From Mariniphaga sp. (GTDB taxonomy: Bacteria; Bacteroidota; Bacteroidia; Bacteroidales; Prolixibacteraceae), in the NCBI GenBank assembly GCA_024636975.1, contig JAGXGA010000055.1, positions 186,001 to 250,000 on the forward strand: a DNA stretch of 64,000 nt. The letters are read 5' to 3'. Under the pieces are notes generated by a model. The model made no database searches. It saw only the letters and a list, made by a program, of their open reading frames with translations, and had not been told where the DNA came from. Both the position numbers and the translations under genes were made by a program. This document shows positions 53,583 to 61,935 of this stretch, one piece after another. Within the stretch, counting starts at the first letter, position 1. The number at the start of each line of letters is the position of its first letter.

Positions 53583-55073
53583 ATGCAGGAAAAAATTACA
53601 ATTACCCTTTCTCCATTAGGTAAAAAACTGGTTGTAGGACGCGGAGTTCCGTTGATCGACGTACTCCATGAGTATGGTGTGGAATTTCCATGTGGAGCCA
53701 AAGGAACCTGCGGGCGGTGCAGAATTAAGTTACTTGCCGGGGAATTGAAAGCAGACAACCTGCAAAAGCAAAAGCTCAATAAGCTTGGGCTGGATGAAAA
53801 CTGGCGGCTGGCCTGCTTTTGCAAAGCTGAAACGGACATTGTTATTGAAATTACACAGTTTGAAGATATTATTCTTGCTGATAACACCAGTTTCAGGTTT
53901 AAGCCGGGTGACGGCTTTGGAATTGCAGTTGATTTGGGCACCACTACCATTGTGGTCCAGTTACTCGACCTCAAAAACGGGCATGTCATCGATGTTGTAA
54001 CAGCCATAAACCCGCAAATAAAATTTGGTGCCGATCTTATCTCCCGCATTCAAAATTGCATCGATGGCAACAAGGAGGAGATGCAAAAATTGGTTCGCCG
54101 TAAAACAGGAGAGATGATTCAATCTGCATTGCAAAAGCATCCGGTTGATGTTTCAAAAATTACCCTGGTAGGCAATACGGTAATGCACCATATTTTTTCG
54201 GGGTTGGATGTCAGGCCGCTCTCATTTTATCCTTTTGATTCTGCAAACCGGGGCATGCAGATTTTCTCGCCGGAACAGCTGCAATGGGATTTACCTGAAA
54301 AGGCGAGGATTATGTTTTATCCTTCCATCGGGAGTTTTGTCGGAAGCGATATACTGGCTGGTATTGCAGCAACAAAGCTTACTGAAAAAGAAAAATTTTC
54401 GCTACTCATTGATTTGGGAACCAATGGTGAAATTGTTTTGGGAAACCGTGAAGGGATTATCTGTGCATCGACGGCAGCAGGCCCCGCTTTCGAAGGGGCA
54501 AAAATCAGCCAGGGAATGCGGGCTGTCACAGGAGCTGTTTCTTCATTATACCTTGAAAATGGATTGATGCAGTATCATGTAATCGGAAACGTGCCGGCCA
54601 AAGGTATATGTGGCAGCGGGCTTATTGATGCCATGGCCATACTGTTGCAACAGGAAAAAATAGGAATGTTTGGTGAAATCAATTCAGGCGAAGATTCTGT
54701 TGAACTGGCACCCGGGGTGTTCCTCACCCAGCAGGATATCCGCGAATTTCAGCTTGCAAAGGCTGCCATTGCTGCCGGGTTGCAAATATTACTTAAGAAA
54801 GCAGGCATTACTTTCAATGAGGTGGAAAATGTTTACATCGCAGGCGGATTCGGTAATTTCCTGAACCTACAAAATGTAATTAAAACAGGACTGATAGAAA
54901 CGGATGAGGAAAAAATAGTGAAAATGGGCAATACAGCGCTTATTGGCGCTAAAATGTTCCTGTTTGAAGATGAAACTTTTGCACTGGATATTCTGAAGAA
55001 AACCCGGCACATAAACCTGGAAGCCGATCCTGATTTTCAGGATATCTTTGTGGAGAAGCTGATGCTTTTTTAA
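53583..55073 (+). CDS. Ferredoxin-ASKHA reductive activator of corrinoid enzymes (DUF4445, RamA-like)
   Basis: A 496-residue protein: an N-terminal 2Fe-2S ferredoxin domain with ligands in FPCGAKGTCGRC and LACFC (about 35-82), then an ASKHA ATPase domain with the nucleotide motifs IAVDLGTTTIVVQLL, LLIDLGTNGEIVLG and YIAGGFGNFLN. Relatives use ATP to drive reduction of Co(II) corrinoid in methyltransferases. A partner such as a cobalamin-dependent MetH lacking its own reactivation domain is plausible, but none is nearby. ATG 53583 is preferred over the TTG four codons earlier. Confidence 0.88.
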   Translation: MQEKITITLSPLGKKLVVGRGVPLIDVLHEYGVEFPCGAKGTCGRCRIKLLAGELKADNLQKQKLNKLGLDENWRLACFCKAETDIVIEITQFEDIILADNTSFRFKPGDGFGIAVDLGTTTIVVQLLDLKNGHVIDVVTAINPQIKFGADLISRIQNCIDGNKEEMQKLVRRKTGEMIQSALQKHPVDVSKITLVGNTVMHHIFSGLDVRPLSFYPFDSANRGMQIFSPEQLQWDLPEKARIMFYPSIGSFVGSDILAGIAATKLTEKEKFSLLIDLGTNGEIVLGNREGIICASTAAGPAFEGAKISQGMRAVTGAVSSLYLENGLMQYHVIGNVPAKGICGSGLIDAMAILLQQEKIGMFGEINSGEDSVELAPGVFLTQQDIREFQLAKAAIAAGLQILLKKAGITFNEVENVYIAGGFGNFLNLQNVIKTGLIETDEEKIVKMGNTALIGAKMFLFEDETFALDILKKTRHINLEADPDFQDIFVEKLMLF

Positions 55074-55079
55074 ACTTAC

Positions 55080-56105
55080 TTATTTCGCACCCGATAATTC
55101 CTTTGTTGACAGCAGCCCGCATGCAGCATAAATATCCTCTCCCCGCGAAGCACGTATAGTTGTCAGTATTCCTTTTTGATTAAGCTCCTCCTTAAACCGG
55201 TTAATTGTTGCCTCGCCGGGGCTTTTAAGCGGAGTGCCCGGTACAGGGTGAAAACGTATCAGGTTAATGCGGCATTTCAATCCGCTCAGCATTCGGGCCA
55301 GCTCTTTTACATGACGGGGACTGTCATTTAATCCCTCGAACAGGATGTATTCAAACGAAATTCTCCGTTGCCGGCCAAAGTCCCAGCTTTTTACCTCTTT
55401 CACCACTTCATCTATTGGGTAAGCTACCTGCACCGGCATCAGTTGCTGGCGTTCGCTGTTGAAGGGGGTATGCATGCTTACCGCCAGGTGGGCCTCGCTT
55501 TTTTCTAAAAAGGTAAGCATACCGGGAATGATGCCAATTGTGGAAACCGTTATCCGGCGGGGGCTCATGGCAAATCCCCATTCGGAGGTTAATATGTCAA
55601 GGCTTTTAAGCACGGCTTCCAGGTTATCGAATGGTTCGCCCATTCCCATATAAACTATGTTGGATACCGAATCGGCCTCTTCAATACTGGTTACCTGGTT
55701 TACAATTTCGCCGGCTGTAAGCTGTCCCTGGAAACCCTGTTTGGCAGTGAAACAAAACAGGCAACCCATTTTGCATCCCACCTGTGAACTTACGCATACT
55801 GTATTGCGATCACCTTCAGGGATCATGGCCGTTTCAATAAATTTATTGCCGGCAGTAGGAAAGAGGTATTTTTTAGTGCCATCACTGCTTACCTGAACTC
55901 TTGTAGGCGCAGTTAAGCCGACTTCAAATTTTTCGTCCAGCTGTTCACGTGCATTTTTCGATAAATTGGTCATTTCCTCAATCGAGGAAACCTTCTTTTT
56001 ATACAGCCAGTCGGTTATCTGTTTTGCCGCAAATTTAGGCAACCCCAGCTGATTGGTAATCTGCTGAAGTTCAGTTAATGTTTTTCCGAAAAGCTTTTCC
56101 TTCAT
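55080..56105 (-). CDS. rlmN: 23S rRNA (adenine2503-C2)-methyltransferase / tRNA A37 methyltransferase
   Basis: Radical SAM enzyme that methylates C2 of A2503 in 23S rRNA (and A37 in some tRNAs). Cluster ligands C111, C115 and C118 (CKMGCLFC) and the methyl-carrying C329 near the C-terminus are present, with VYMGMGEPFDN, RITVSTIGIIPG and LAVSMHTPFNSERQQLMP in order. Length 341 is standard. It has its own promoter element 18 bp upstream. Confidence 0.97.
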   Translation of the reverse strand: MKEKLFGKTLTELQQITNQLGLPKFAAKQITDWLYKKKVSSIEEMTNLSKNAREQLDEKFEVGLTAPTRVQVSSDGTKKYLFPTAGNKFIETAMIPEGDRNTVCVSSQVGCKMGCLFCFTAKQGFQGQLTAGEIVNQVTSIEEADSVSNIVYMGMGEPFDNLEAVLKSLDILTSEWGFAMSPRRITVSTIGIIPGMLTFLEKSEAHLAVSMHTPFNSERQQLMPVQVAYPIDEVVKEVKSWDFGRQRRISFEYILFEGLNDSPRHVKELARMLSGLKCRINLIRFHPVPGTPLKSPGEATINRFKEELNQKGILTTIRASRGEDIYAACGLLSTKELSGAK

Positions 56106-56122
56106 GGTGATCGAATTTAAGA

Positions 56123-56130
56123 CAAAGATA
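56123..56130 (-). promoter_or_regulatory. -7 element (TATCTTTG) of rlmN
   Basis: Exact TAnnTTTG on the minus strand, with transcription start near 56116, about 11 nt before the ATG at 56105. Confidence 0.5.
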
Positions 56131-56273
56131 TAGGAATTAAATGAGATGATTCATTTTATCACATACAACGGAAAAGAACAATAAAGTTATAATACAGTGA
56201 ATAATAGATGGGTAAATATTTTGACACAACAAAAAAAATCGTTATTATTCAGTAGGTTAAAAAATTTAAAGCA

Positions 56274-56804
56274 ATGGATAATAAAAATATCATTTCAGGG
56301 ATGTTGCTTTTTGGAGGTAAACCAGGTTCAAAGGTTGCCGGAGCAATTGTTTATCTTGATGCGGGTGCAGAACATGAACCGGTTGCATTTCAAAAAACAG
56401 GTGAATCAGGTAAGGTAACCTTCGCTCATCTCGATAAGGGTGTGTACCGGATTCTTCTCGACATCCCGCAACAAAAAGGAAAACTTGAGGCAAAAGAGGC
56501 CTGGATGGGTGACATAAAGGTGGGTTACCACAGCGAGAAAAAGTTGTATCTTTTTCAGGAGGAAGCCGGCTTTTTCTCAGTGCGGTACTCGAATCTGCAT
56601 AACCTGGCAAATAAAAACATTACTCCTATGTATGAAATTGACAATATCTGGCAAAAAAGCAGAATTGTTATCGGAAAACTGGAAGTGGAACATAAATTTG
56701 GAAGTGTAACCCTTCAACTGGCAGCCCACACCCAAATTAAGTTCCATAAACTGACCGACAAGTATAAAACCGATGCAGAAATGTCGGTGATCAGAAAAAG
56801 CTAA
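56274..56804 (+). CDS. Unknown protein with prealbumin-like N-terminal domain
   Basis: A 176-residue protein without signal peptide or membrane helix. The first ~65 residues (GAIVYLDAGAEHEPVAF..TGESGKVTFAHLDKGVYRI) resemble a CnaB/carboxypeptidase-regulatory beta-sandwich, which is usually extracellular, so a cytosolic location would be odd. The rest (YEIDNIWQKSRIVIGKLEVEHKFGSVTLQLAAH) I do not recognise. Base composition matches the neighbours and it is a single plus-strand gene. Confidence 0.6.
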   Translation: MDNKNIISGMLLFGGKPGSKVAGAIVYLDAGAEHEPVAFQKTGESGKVTFAHLDKGVYRILLDIPQQKGKLEAKEAWMGDIKVGYHSEKKLYLFQEEAGFFSVRYSNLHNLANKNITPMYEIDNIWQKSRIVIGKLEVEHKFGSVTLQLAAHTQIKFHKLTDKYKTDAEMSVIRKS

Positions 56805-56953
56805 CAACGATTAATTAATGCCGGAGTAAAGCTCTTTATAGGCTTTCGCCCGGAGAAAAAATGTCAACCCTTCTTTATCAGACAATTTACCTGGAAGGTA
56901 TTATCTGTGGAAAATCTGCCTTAAAGAATGAAGGGTTGCAGTCGCTGGATTCA

Positions 56954-56994
56954 TAAAAAAAGCGATGCAGGTGAATCATTCACCTGCATCGCTT
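56954..56994 (-). terminator. Intrinsic terminator of kbl
   Basis: AAGCGATGCAGGTGAAT (56960-56976) and its complement (56978-56994) form a nearly perfect long hairpin; on the minus strand it is followed by TTTTTT. It lies about 55 bp after the kbl stop. Confidence 0.88.
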
Positions 56995-57049
56995 ATAGTA
57001 TTAATCCGGCGTTCCTAAAATTAACGGACTCCCTTTTTTTTAATTAGGA

Positions 57050-58237
57050 TTAAATAATATTCAGTTCTGTTCCTACCTTAATAAAAGCTTCAACTGCAGC
57101 ATCAATTTCTTCAATACTGTGTGCTGCCGAAAGCTGTACTCTGATTCTTGCTTTTCCACGCGGCACAACAGGGAAACAGAATCCCACTACATAAATTCCT
57201 TCCTTAAGAAGTTCATCGGCAAATCGGAGAGCAAGTGGTTCATTGTATACCATTACCGGCACAATGGCTGTAGTTCCGCGCACCAGGTCGAACCCGGCTT
57301 TCTTCATCTTATTTCTGAAATACTTGGCGTTCTTCATGGTTTTGGCTGGCAGGTTGCCCGATGTGGAAAGCATTTCCAAAACTTTCATGGTAGCTCCAAC
57401 AGTGGCTGGCGCTAATGAGTTGGAGAACAGGTAAGGACGTGACCGCTGCCTCAGCATATCAATGATCTCTCTTCGTCCGGATGTACAGCCACCGTTTCCG
57501 CCGCCCAGGGCTTTCCCAAAAGTGGTGGTAATGATATCGATTTTTCCCAGCAATCCGAAATGCTCGGCAGTACCTCTGCCGTTTTTGCCAATGTATCCCG
57601 ATGCATGTGAATCATCGACCATTACAAGGGCATTGTACTCTTCAGCCAGCTCCACTATTTTAGGAAGTTTGGCCATATCACCATCCATCGAAAACACCCC
57701 ATCGGTAACAATCAGCCGGTGGGTTGCATCGGATGCTTCCTTCAGGCACTTTTCAAGGTCCTTCATATTCGAATGCTTGTAACGGTAGCGTTGTGCTTTG
57801 CTCAACCGCACGCCATCGATGATGGAGGCATGGTTCAGTTCATCTGAAATAATGGCTGAATCTTTACCCAGCAAAGGCTCGAAAACCCCGCCGTTGGCAT
57901 CGAAGCACGCACAATAAAGTATGGTGTCTTCAGTACCCAGAAACTCTGAAACTTTCTGCTCCAGTTCCTTGTGTATCGATTGGGTGCCACAGATAAACCG
58001 CACCGACGATAGCCCAAACCCCCAATAATTCATTGCCTCCTGGGCTGCCTTCACAACTTCCGGATGATTGGCCAGACCCAGGTAATTGTTGGCACAGAAA
58101 TTCAATACGGTTTCTCCGGTTGATATCCTGATTTCAGAATCCTGTGCCGAGGTGATTATTCGTTCCGTCTTATATAAACCCTGCTCCTTAAGTTCTTCAA
58201 TGTTCTGAAGCAGATCTTGTTTTAATTGCCCGTACAT
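57050..58237 (-). CDS. kbl: Glycine C-acetyltransferase (2-amino-3-ketobutyrate CoA ligase)
   Basis: PLP enzyme that cleaves 2-amino-3-oxobutanoate with CoA to glycine and acetyl-CoA in threonine degradation. The 395 residues of the alpha-oxoamine synthase fold include NFCANNYLGLANHPEV, FICGTQSIHKELE, VMVDDSHASGYIG and the PLP Lys in ITTTFGKALGGGNGG (about 240). The length and FGKALGGGNGG variant favour Kbl over BioF or HemA-type ALA synthase. No tdh gene is adjacent. Confidence 0.95.
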   Translation of the reverse strand: MYGQLKQDLLQNIEELKEQGLYKTERIITSAQDSEIRISTGETVLNFCANNYLGLANHPEVVKAAQEAMNYWGFGLSSVRFICGTQSIHKELEQKVSEFLGTEDTILYCACFDANGGVFEPLLGKDSAIISDELNHASIIDGVRLSKAQRYRYKHSNMKDLEKCLKEASDATHRLIVTDGVFSMDGDMAKLPKIVELAEEYNALVMVDDSHASGYIGKNGRGTAEHFGLLGKIDIITTTFGKALGGGNGGCTSGRREIIDMLRQRSRPYLFSNSLAPATVGATMKVLEMLSTSGNLPAKTMKNAKYFRNKMKKAGFDLVRGTTAIVPVMVYNEPLALRFADELLKEGIYVVGFCFPVVPRGKARIRVQLSAAHSIEEIDAAVEAFIKVGTELNII

Positions 58238-58881
58238 ATATTTGTTTTTTATTTTATACGCCTGTTCTTTTAATCTATAACGCCTGATTAATTAATGGGA
58301 ATCCTGTTGAGCAAATAAGTATAAAATTCCAGCCGCAAAGTAACAGAACAAATATCAGAAAAAGTGTGGTAAAAGACGAAAGGATTTTTAAAAACCGGAA
58401 ATTATTTTATTGGCAAGTGCCCGGTTTGCCTTTTACTAAACTCACTTTTGCCTTAAAACAGCTCAAAAAGTGCACCATTTGAAACCGTGATTATTTCTAT
58501 AAACCAGATTAAGTGTTGCATTCTGCTACCAATATTCGTGTGCGTTGCACCTTCATTATAGCCAGGGATGGCATCCCTTGTTGTACTTTGAACAAAATTT
58601 GAATTAAAAAGCAGGGATGCTATTCTTTTAATATTATTTACTGTGCTGCAACCAATCAGGTTGGAGAATAGCGGGGCATGGAAAGGATGTATTTCCAACC
58701 CATGCCGGTAGTTGCGCTATGGGGAACTGTTGGCATTTTACCCGGAAGGCGCCTGTCAGAATACTGACGGAATGCCGCCGGGCAGAATTAACCTGGGCCC
58801 CCCTTACGGAACGGGCAGGCCTGCAGCCCGCAAGAGGAATACATGGCTTTCCTATACACATTGAACGGACCTGGGCCTGAC
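58238..58881. other. Long non-coding region upstream of kbl, possibly a dispersed repeat
   Basis: About 640 bp without a plausible gene. The part from about 58540 to 58880 has several hairpins (for example the palindrome GGGATG-G-CATCCC at 58565-58577, with AGGGATG again at 58614-58620) and a G/C-richer core at 58670-58860. The open frames across it (about 75-81 codons, minus strand) are rich in Cys, Pro and Arg and have no recognisable domain. The composition and folding suggest a degraded mobile or dispersed element. Confidence 0.4.
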
Positions 58882-58981
58882 TAAACTCAATGTAAACTCA
58901 ATATAAACTCAATATTAATTCAGTGTAAATTCAATTATAACTGAGTTAACATTGAGATTTAACTGAGTTAACAATGAGTTT
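58882..58981. repeat. 11-bp-period inverted array, locus 2
   Basis: Nine units at an exact 11-bp period. The C of CTCA/TTCA falls at 58888, 58899, 58910, 58921 and 58932 (units TAAACTCAATG, TAAACTCAATA and variants). The polarity then flips and the G of TGAG falls at 58943, 58954, 58965 and 58976. The two arms can be aligned as inverted copies with about 40 of 51 positions complementary. The layout is that of locus 1 at 24903-24990 with a different unit sequence. It lies in the divergent gap between kbl and the DUF177 gene. Confidence 0.8.
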
Positions 58982-59163
58982 AATAGGGTGATGGTACCTT
59001 CCAAATTAAAACTTGAATTAGATTTTATAATTTTTAGCGTATATATTCCGTTTAATGGTGTGTAAGGCTTAGAATTGAATTAACAGTTAGGACTAAATGT
59101 ATCTTATACTGTTTTTATTTGTACTATTTTCTTTCACTATTTTAACTGTTTATAAAAAATTTA

Positions 59164-59171
59164 TACTTTTG
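59164..59171 (+). promoter_or_regulatory. -7 element (TACTTTTG) of the DUF177-rpmF operon
   Basis: Exact TAnnTTTG match. Transcription start near 59178 gives a leader of about 23 nt to ATG 59201. Confidence 0.55.
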
Positions 59172-59200
59172 CAGCACTTTTTTCGGACATGGGGTGGAGA

Positions 59201-59722
59201 ATGAAATATGACGTAGAGTTTAAGGGTCTTAAAGAAGGCCTGCACGAGTTCGAATTTGAAGTTCAGGATACGTTCTTTGAACACTTTGAACAGGGGCTGG
59301 TTAATAAAGGGTCCATTAAAGTGAAGGTGTTACTTGAAAAGCGGAGTTCATATATGAAAATGTTTTTCGGAATTAAAGGGCATGTGCAGCTTGTTTGCGA
59401 TCGTTGCCTGGAAAACTACCTTCAAAAAGTGAAAGGCAAGTATGAGCTTTTCATCAAATTTGGTGAAAACGATTATGAAGACGATGAAATAATCTGGGTT
59501 TTACCTGAAGAGCATAAAATTAACCTGGCACAGTTAATTTACGAATATATTATTTTGAGCTTGCCCATGAAGCAGGTTCACCCCGACGGTAAGGATGGAG
59601 TGAGCGGTTGCAATGAGGAGATGCTCAAAATACTTGAAGAACATAAAATAAGGGAAGAAGAGAAAAAAACAACCGATCCCCGCTGGTCGGCATTGAAAAA
59701 CTGGAATAATAATCAAAATTGA
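59201..59722 (+). CDS. DUF177 (YceD) family protein
   Basis: A 173-residue YceD-type protein, a family genetically linked to L32 and required for normal 23S rRNA processing in some bacteria and plastids. CDRCLENY (about 67-74) is the conserved Cys pair, followed by the acidic stretch FGENDYEDDEIIWVLPEE and LSLPMKQVHP. I prefer ATG 59201 (MKYDVEF) to the ATG four codons earlier, based on homologue starts and leader length. rpmF follows 6 bp later, the standard order. Confidence 0.9.
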   Translation: MKYDVEFKGLKEGLHEFEFEVQDTFFEHFEQGLVNKGSIKVKVLLEKRSSYMKMFFGIKGHVQLVCDRCLENYLQKVKGKYELFIKFGENDYEDDEIIWVLPEEHKINLAQLIYEYIILSLPMKQVHPDGKDGVSGCNEEMLKILEEHKIREEEKKTTDPRWSALKNWNNNQN

Positions 59723-59728
59723 AATATC

Positions 59729-59914
59729 ATGGCACATCCAAAGAGTAGAATATCAAAAACAAGAAGGGATAAAAGACGTACGCATTACAAAGCTACACTT
59801 CCTACCCTTGCAACTTGTTCAAATTGCGGGGCTACAGTAAAATACCATCACATTTGCCCTGAATGTGGTTATTACAGGGGAAAACAGGTTATCGAAAAAG
59901 ACATTACTGTTTAG
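59729..59914 (+). CDS. rpmF: 50S ribosomal protein L32
   Basis: A 61-residue ribosomal protein of the large subunit. MAHPKSRISKTRRDKRRTHY is the typical start, and the two CxxC pairs (CSNCG and CPECG) form the zinc ribbon, so this is the zinc-binding (C+) form. A strong terminator follows it. Confidence 0.98.
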   Translation: MAHPKSRISKTRRDKRRTHYKATLPTLATCSNCGATVKYHHICPECGYYRGKQVIEKDITV

Positions 59915-59933
59915 CAATTTTGCAGGAAGAAGG

Positions 59934-59974
59934 ACCACCGGATAAAATTATTTGATATTGTCCGGTGGTTTTTC
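59934..59974 (+). terminator. Intrinsic terminator after rpmF
   Basis: ACCACCGGA (59934-59942) and TCCGGTGGT (59961-59969) with an 18-nt loop, followed by TTTTC. It would end the DUF177-rpmF transcript before fabH. Confidence 0.85.
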
Positions 59975-60100
59975 ATTGTTTAAACTCTTGGTATTTTACG
60001 GGTAAATTCCTCGAATTCCAATGTTCATTGGGCAGAGGGCGTAAATTATAAGGAATTCATAATTAATTTGGGAAGCCTCATTTCTTCGAAGTTTTCCGGT

Positions 60101-60108
60101 TATATTCG
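60101..60108 (+). promoter_or_regulatory. Probable -7 element (TATATTCG) of fabH
   Basis: One mismatch to TAnnTTTG. Start near 60114 would give a 17-nt leader to ATG 60131, consistent with fabH having its own promoter after the rpmF terminator. Confidence 0.35.
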
Positions 60109-60130
60109 CACCCTCAAAAATGAAATTAAA

Positions 60131-61126
60131 ATGGCTAAAATAAGGGCTGCAATAACTGGTGTAAATGCTTTTTTGCCGGAATACCGGCTTACCAATGAGG
60201 AAATCAGCACCATGGTAGACACTACCGATGAGTGGATAATGCAACGTATTGGCATTAAAGAACGCCGTATCTTAAAGGAAAAGGGAAAAGCCACCAGTGA
60301 TATGGGAGCTGAAGCAGTGAAAGGGCTGCTGCAAAAAACCGGTACTTCAGCCGATGAGGTAGATTTGCTAATTTGTGCCACCATAACTCCCGATATGCCA
60401 TTTCCGGCTACAGCCAATATTATAGCCCATAAAGCAGGCATTCACAATGCCTGGAGCTTCGATTTAAATGCTGCCTGTTCAGGATTCATTTTTGCATTGG
60501 CTACAGCTGCACAGTTTATTGAATCGGGAAGGTACCGCAAGGTGATTGTTTCCGGGTCGGATAAAATGTCGGCCATAACCAATTACAGCGACCGTACCAC
60601 CTGCCCTTTATTTGGTGATGCTGGTACTGCTGTGCTGCTTGAGCCGACCATTGAAGAAGTTGGCGTTTTTGATTACATCCACAGGGTAGATGGTTTAGGT
60701 CGCCATCACCTGCACATGAAGGCCGGCGGATCGTTACTTCCGGCATCAAAGGAAACTGTGGAAAATAAGGAGCATTACGTGTATCAGGAAGGACAAACGG
60801 TGTTTAAGTACGCAGTAACCGGCATGGCTGATGTGGCTGCTGAAATAATGCAGAGGCACAATCTTGCCTCCGAAGATATCGCGTGGCTGGTTCCTCACCA
60901 GGCGAATATGCGTATAATTGAGGCAACTGCCAGGCGCATGGGTTTGGATAAAGAGAAGGTAATGATAAACATTGAAAAATATGGTAATACCACTGCTGCT
61001 ACTATACCGCTTTGCCTTTGGGATTTTGAAAAACAACTTAAAAAAGGCGACAATGTGATTCTTGCCGCATTCGGTGCAGGTTTTACATGGGGAAGCGTTT
61101 ATTTAAAATGGGCATACAATAGTTAA
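60131..61126 (+). CDS. fabH: 3-oxoacyl-ACP synthase III
   Basis: Condenses a short acyl-CoA with malonyl-ACP to start fatty acid synthesis. The 331 residues have the catalytic triad Cys ([13 protein letters not shown]), His ([11 protein letters not shown]) and Asn ([12 protein letters not shown]) in the normal order. ATG 60131 ([11 protein letters not shown]) is used; the frame extends 21 codons upstream but that part is not family-like and would precede the -7 element. The usual neighbour plsX is absent between rpmF and fabH. Confidence 0.96.
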   Translation: MAKIRAAITGVNAFLPEYRLTNEEISTMVDTTDEWIMQRIGIKERRILKEKGKATSDMGAEAVKGLLQKTGTSADEVDLLICATITPDMPFPATANIIAHKAGIHNAWSFDLNAACSGFIFALATAAQFIESGRYRKVIVSGSDKMSAITNYSDRTTCPLFGDAGTAVLLEPTIEEVGVFDYIHRVDGLGRHHLHMKAGGSLLPASKETVENKEHYVYQEGQTVFKYAVTGMADVAAEIMQRHNLASEDIAWLVPHQANMRIIEATARRMGLDKEKVMINIEKYGNTTAATIPLCLWDFEKQLKKGDNVILAAFGAGFTWGSVYLKWAYNS

Positions 61127-61296
61127 TCATACAGCCTGTTTACTTGGTGTATACTGCCTTAATTCAGGTTTTTACAATACAATTACAACTTTTTTTACCT
61201 GTTGTTGGAATGTGAATACTACCAATTTTTCATTTTTGCTTTGACGGCCTCTTAAAAATTCGTAATTTCAGCCGGACAATATTATTGGAGGCTAAA

Positions 61297-61335
61297 ATGT
61301 TTAAACATAATTTGAACCGTATCATAACAAAATGA
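61297..61335 (+). CDS. Twelve-codon upstream ORF coupled to bactofilin
   Basis: ATG 61297 (MFKHNLNRIITK) is preceded by GGAGG at 61287-61291 with a 5-nt spacer, one of the strongest Shine-Dalgarno matches here. Its TGA (61333-61335) overlaps the bactofilin ATG at 61332 as ATGA. It may deliver ribosomes to the bactofilin start, which lacks its own binding site. The peptide need not have a function. Confidence 0.35.
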   Translation: MFKHNLNRIITK

Positions 61336-61754
61336 AATTTAAAATGACAAAGCAAACGAATAATTTTGGTGAAACACCAAATCAGTCCATCAATATAATT
61401 AATGAAGGAACATTAATTAAGGGGGATATTGTTGCCAATGGAGATATCCGCATTGATGGCGAACTTGTTGGAAATATTGATGCAAAGGGAAGGTTGGTGA
61501 TTGGACCTAATGGTAAGGTTGATGGCGAAATCAACTGCAACAATATTGAAGTGTCAGGTTATGTAAAAGGAAAGGTAAATGTGTCGGAAATGCTTACAAT
61601 GAAAGCTTCGGCAAAAGTAGCTGGCGATATTGTGGCAGGAAAACTTTCAGTAGAACCGGGTTCGTTGTTCACAGGTACCTGTTCCATGGGAGAAACAAAA
61701 AGTTTCGGAGGGAAAAATGAAAAACCAGTTCCGAAAGAACAAAAACAAGTTTGA
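61332..61754 (+). CDS. Bactofilin (polymer-forming cytoskeletal protein)
   Basis: A 140-residue bactofilin that should polymerise into cytoskeletal filaments at the membrane. The core beta-helix (about 28-110) shows the repeating pattern GDIVANGDIRIDGELVGNID, KGRLVIGPNGKVDGEI and VKGKVNVSEMLTMKASAKV. N- and C-termini are polar and unstructured. Met5 is an alternative start. The last 38 bp overlap the atpZ gene, so it is joined to the ATP synthase genes. Confidence 0.93.
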   Translation: MKFKMTKQTNNFGETPNQSINIINEGTLIKGDIVANGDIRIDGELVGNIDAKGRLVIGPNGKVDGEINCNNIEVSGYVKGKVNVSEMLTMKASAKVAGDIVAGKLSVEPGSLFTGTCSMGETKSFGGKNEKPVPKEQKQV

Positions 61755-61935
61755 TGCATTTATCCGGTATTCCAGTCTTGGATTTGAGATGATGGCAATG
61801 ATTGTCGTTGGAACTTTTCTTGGTTATAAAATTGACCAGTGGCTTGAGAATAACTTTAAATGGTTTACGCTTGTGCTGATGGTTTTTTCGGTTATCGGAT
61901 CTGTTATTTATTTTGTACGAAAATTGTTGAAATGA
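61717..61935 (+). CDS. AtpZ/AtpI family protein
   Basis: A 72-residue protein with two membrane helices (about 20-40 and 47-67) of the AtpZ/AtpI type, which accompanies F-type ATP synthase operons and helps c-ring assembly or ion uptake. The FIRYSSLGFEMMAMIVVGTFLGYKID pattern is characteristic. The ATG sits inside the bactofilin frame and has a good GGAGG six bases upstream (61707-61711). Its stop overlaps the next gene as ATGA. Confidence 0.88.
   Translation: MKNQFRKNKNKFDAFIRYSSLGFEMMAMIVVGTFLGYKIDQWLENNFKWFTLVLMVFSVIGSVIYFVRKLLK

Noticed and set aside
57050-58237. 5-aminolevulinate synthase or BioF
   Set aside because: Sequence details and length match Kbl, and hemA/hemL show the C5 route is used.
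58453-58861. Open frames of 75-81 codons on the minus strand upstream of kbl
   Set aside because: Composition is Cys/Pro/Arg-rich, no domain or signal is visible, the frames overlap each other, and they coincide with hairpin-rich DNA.
58882-58981. Plasmid-type iterons or a replication origin
   Set aside because: Exact 11-bp units could be iterons, but there is no initiator gene and surrounding genes are core chromosomal loci.
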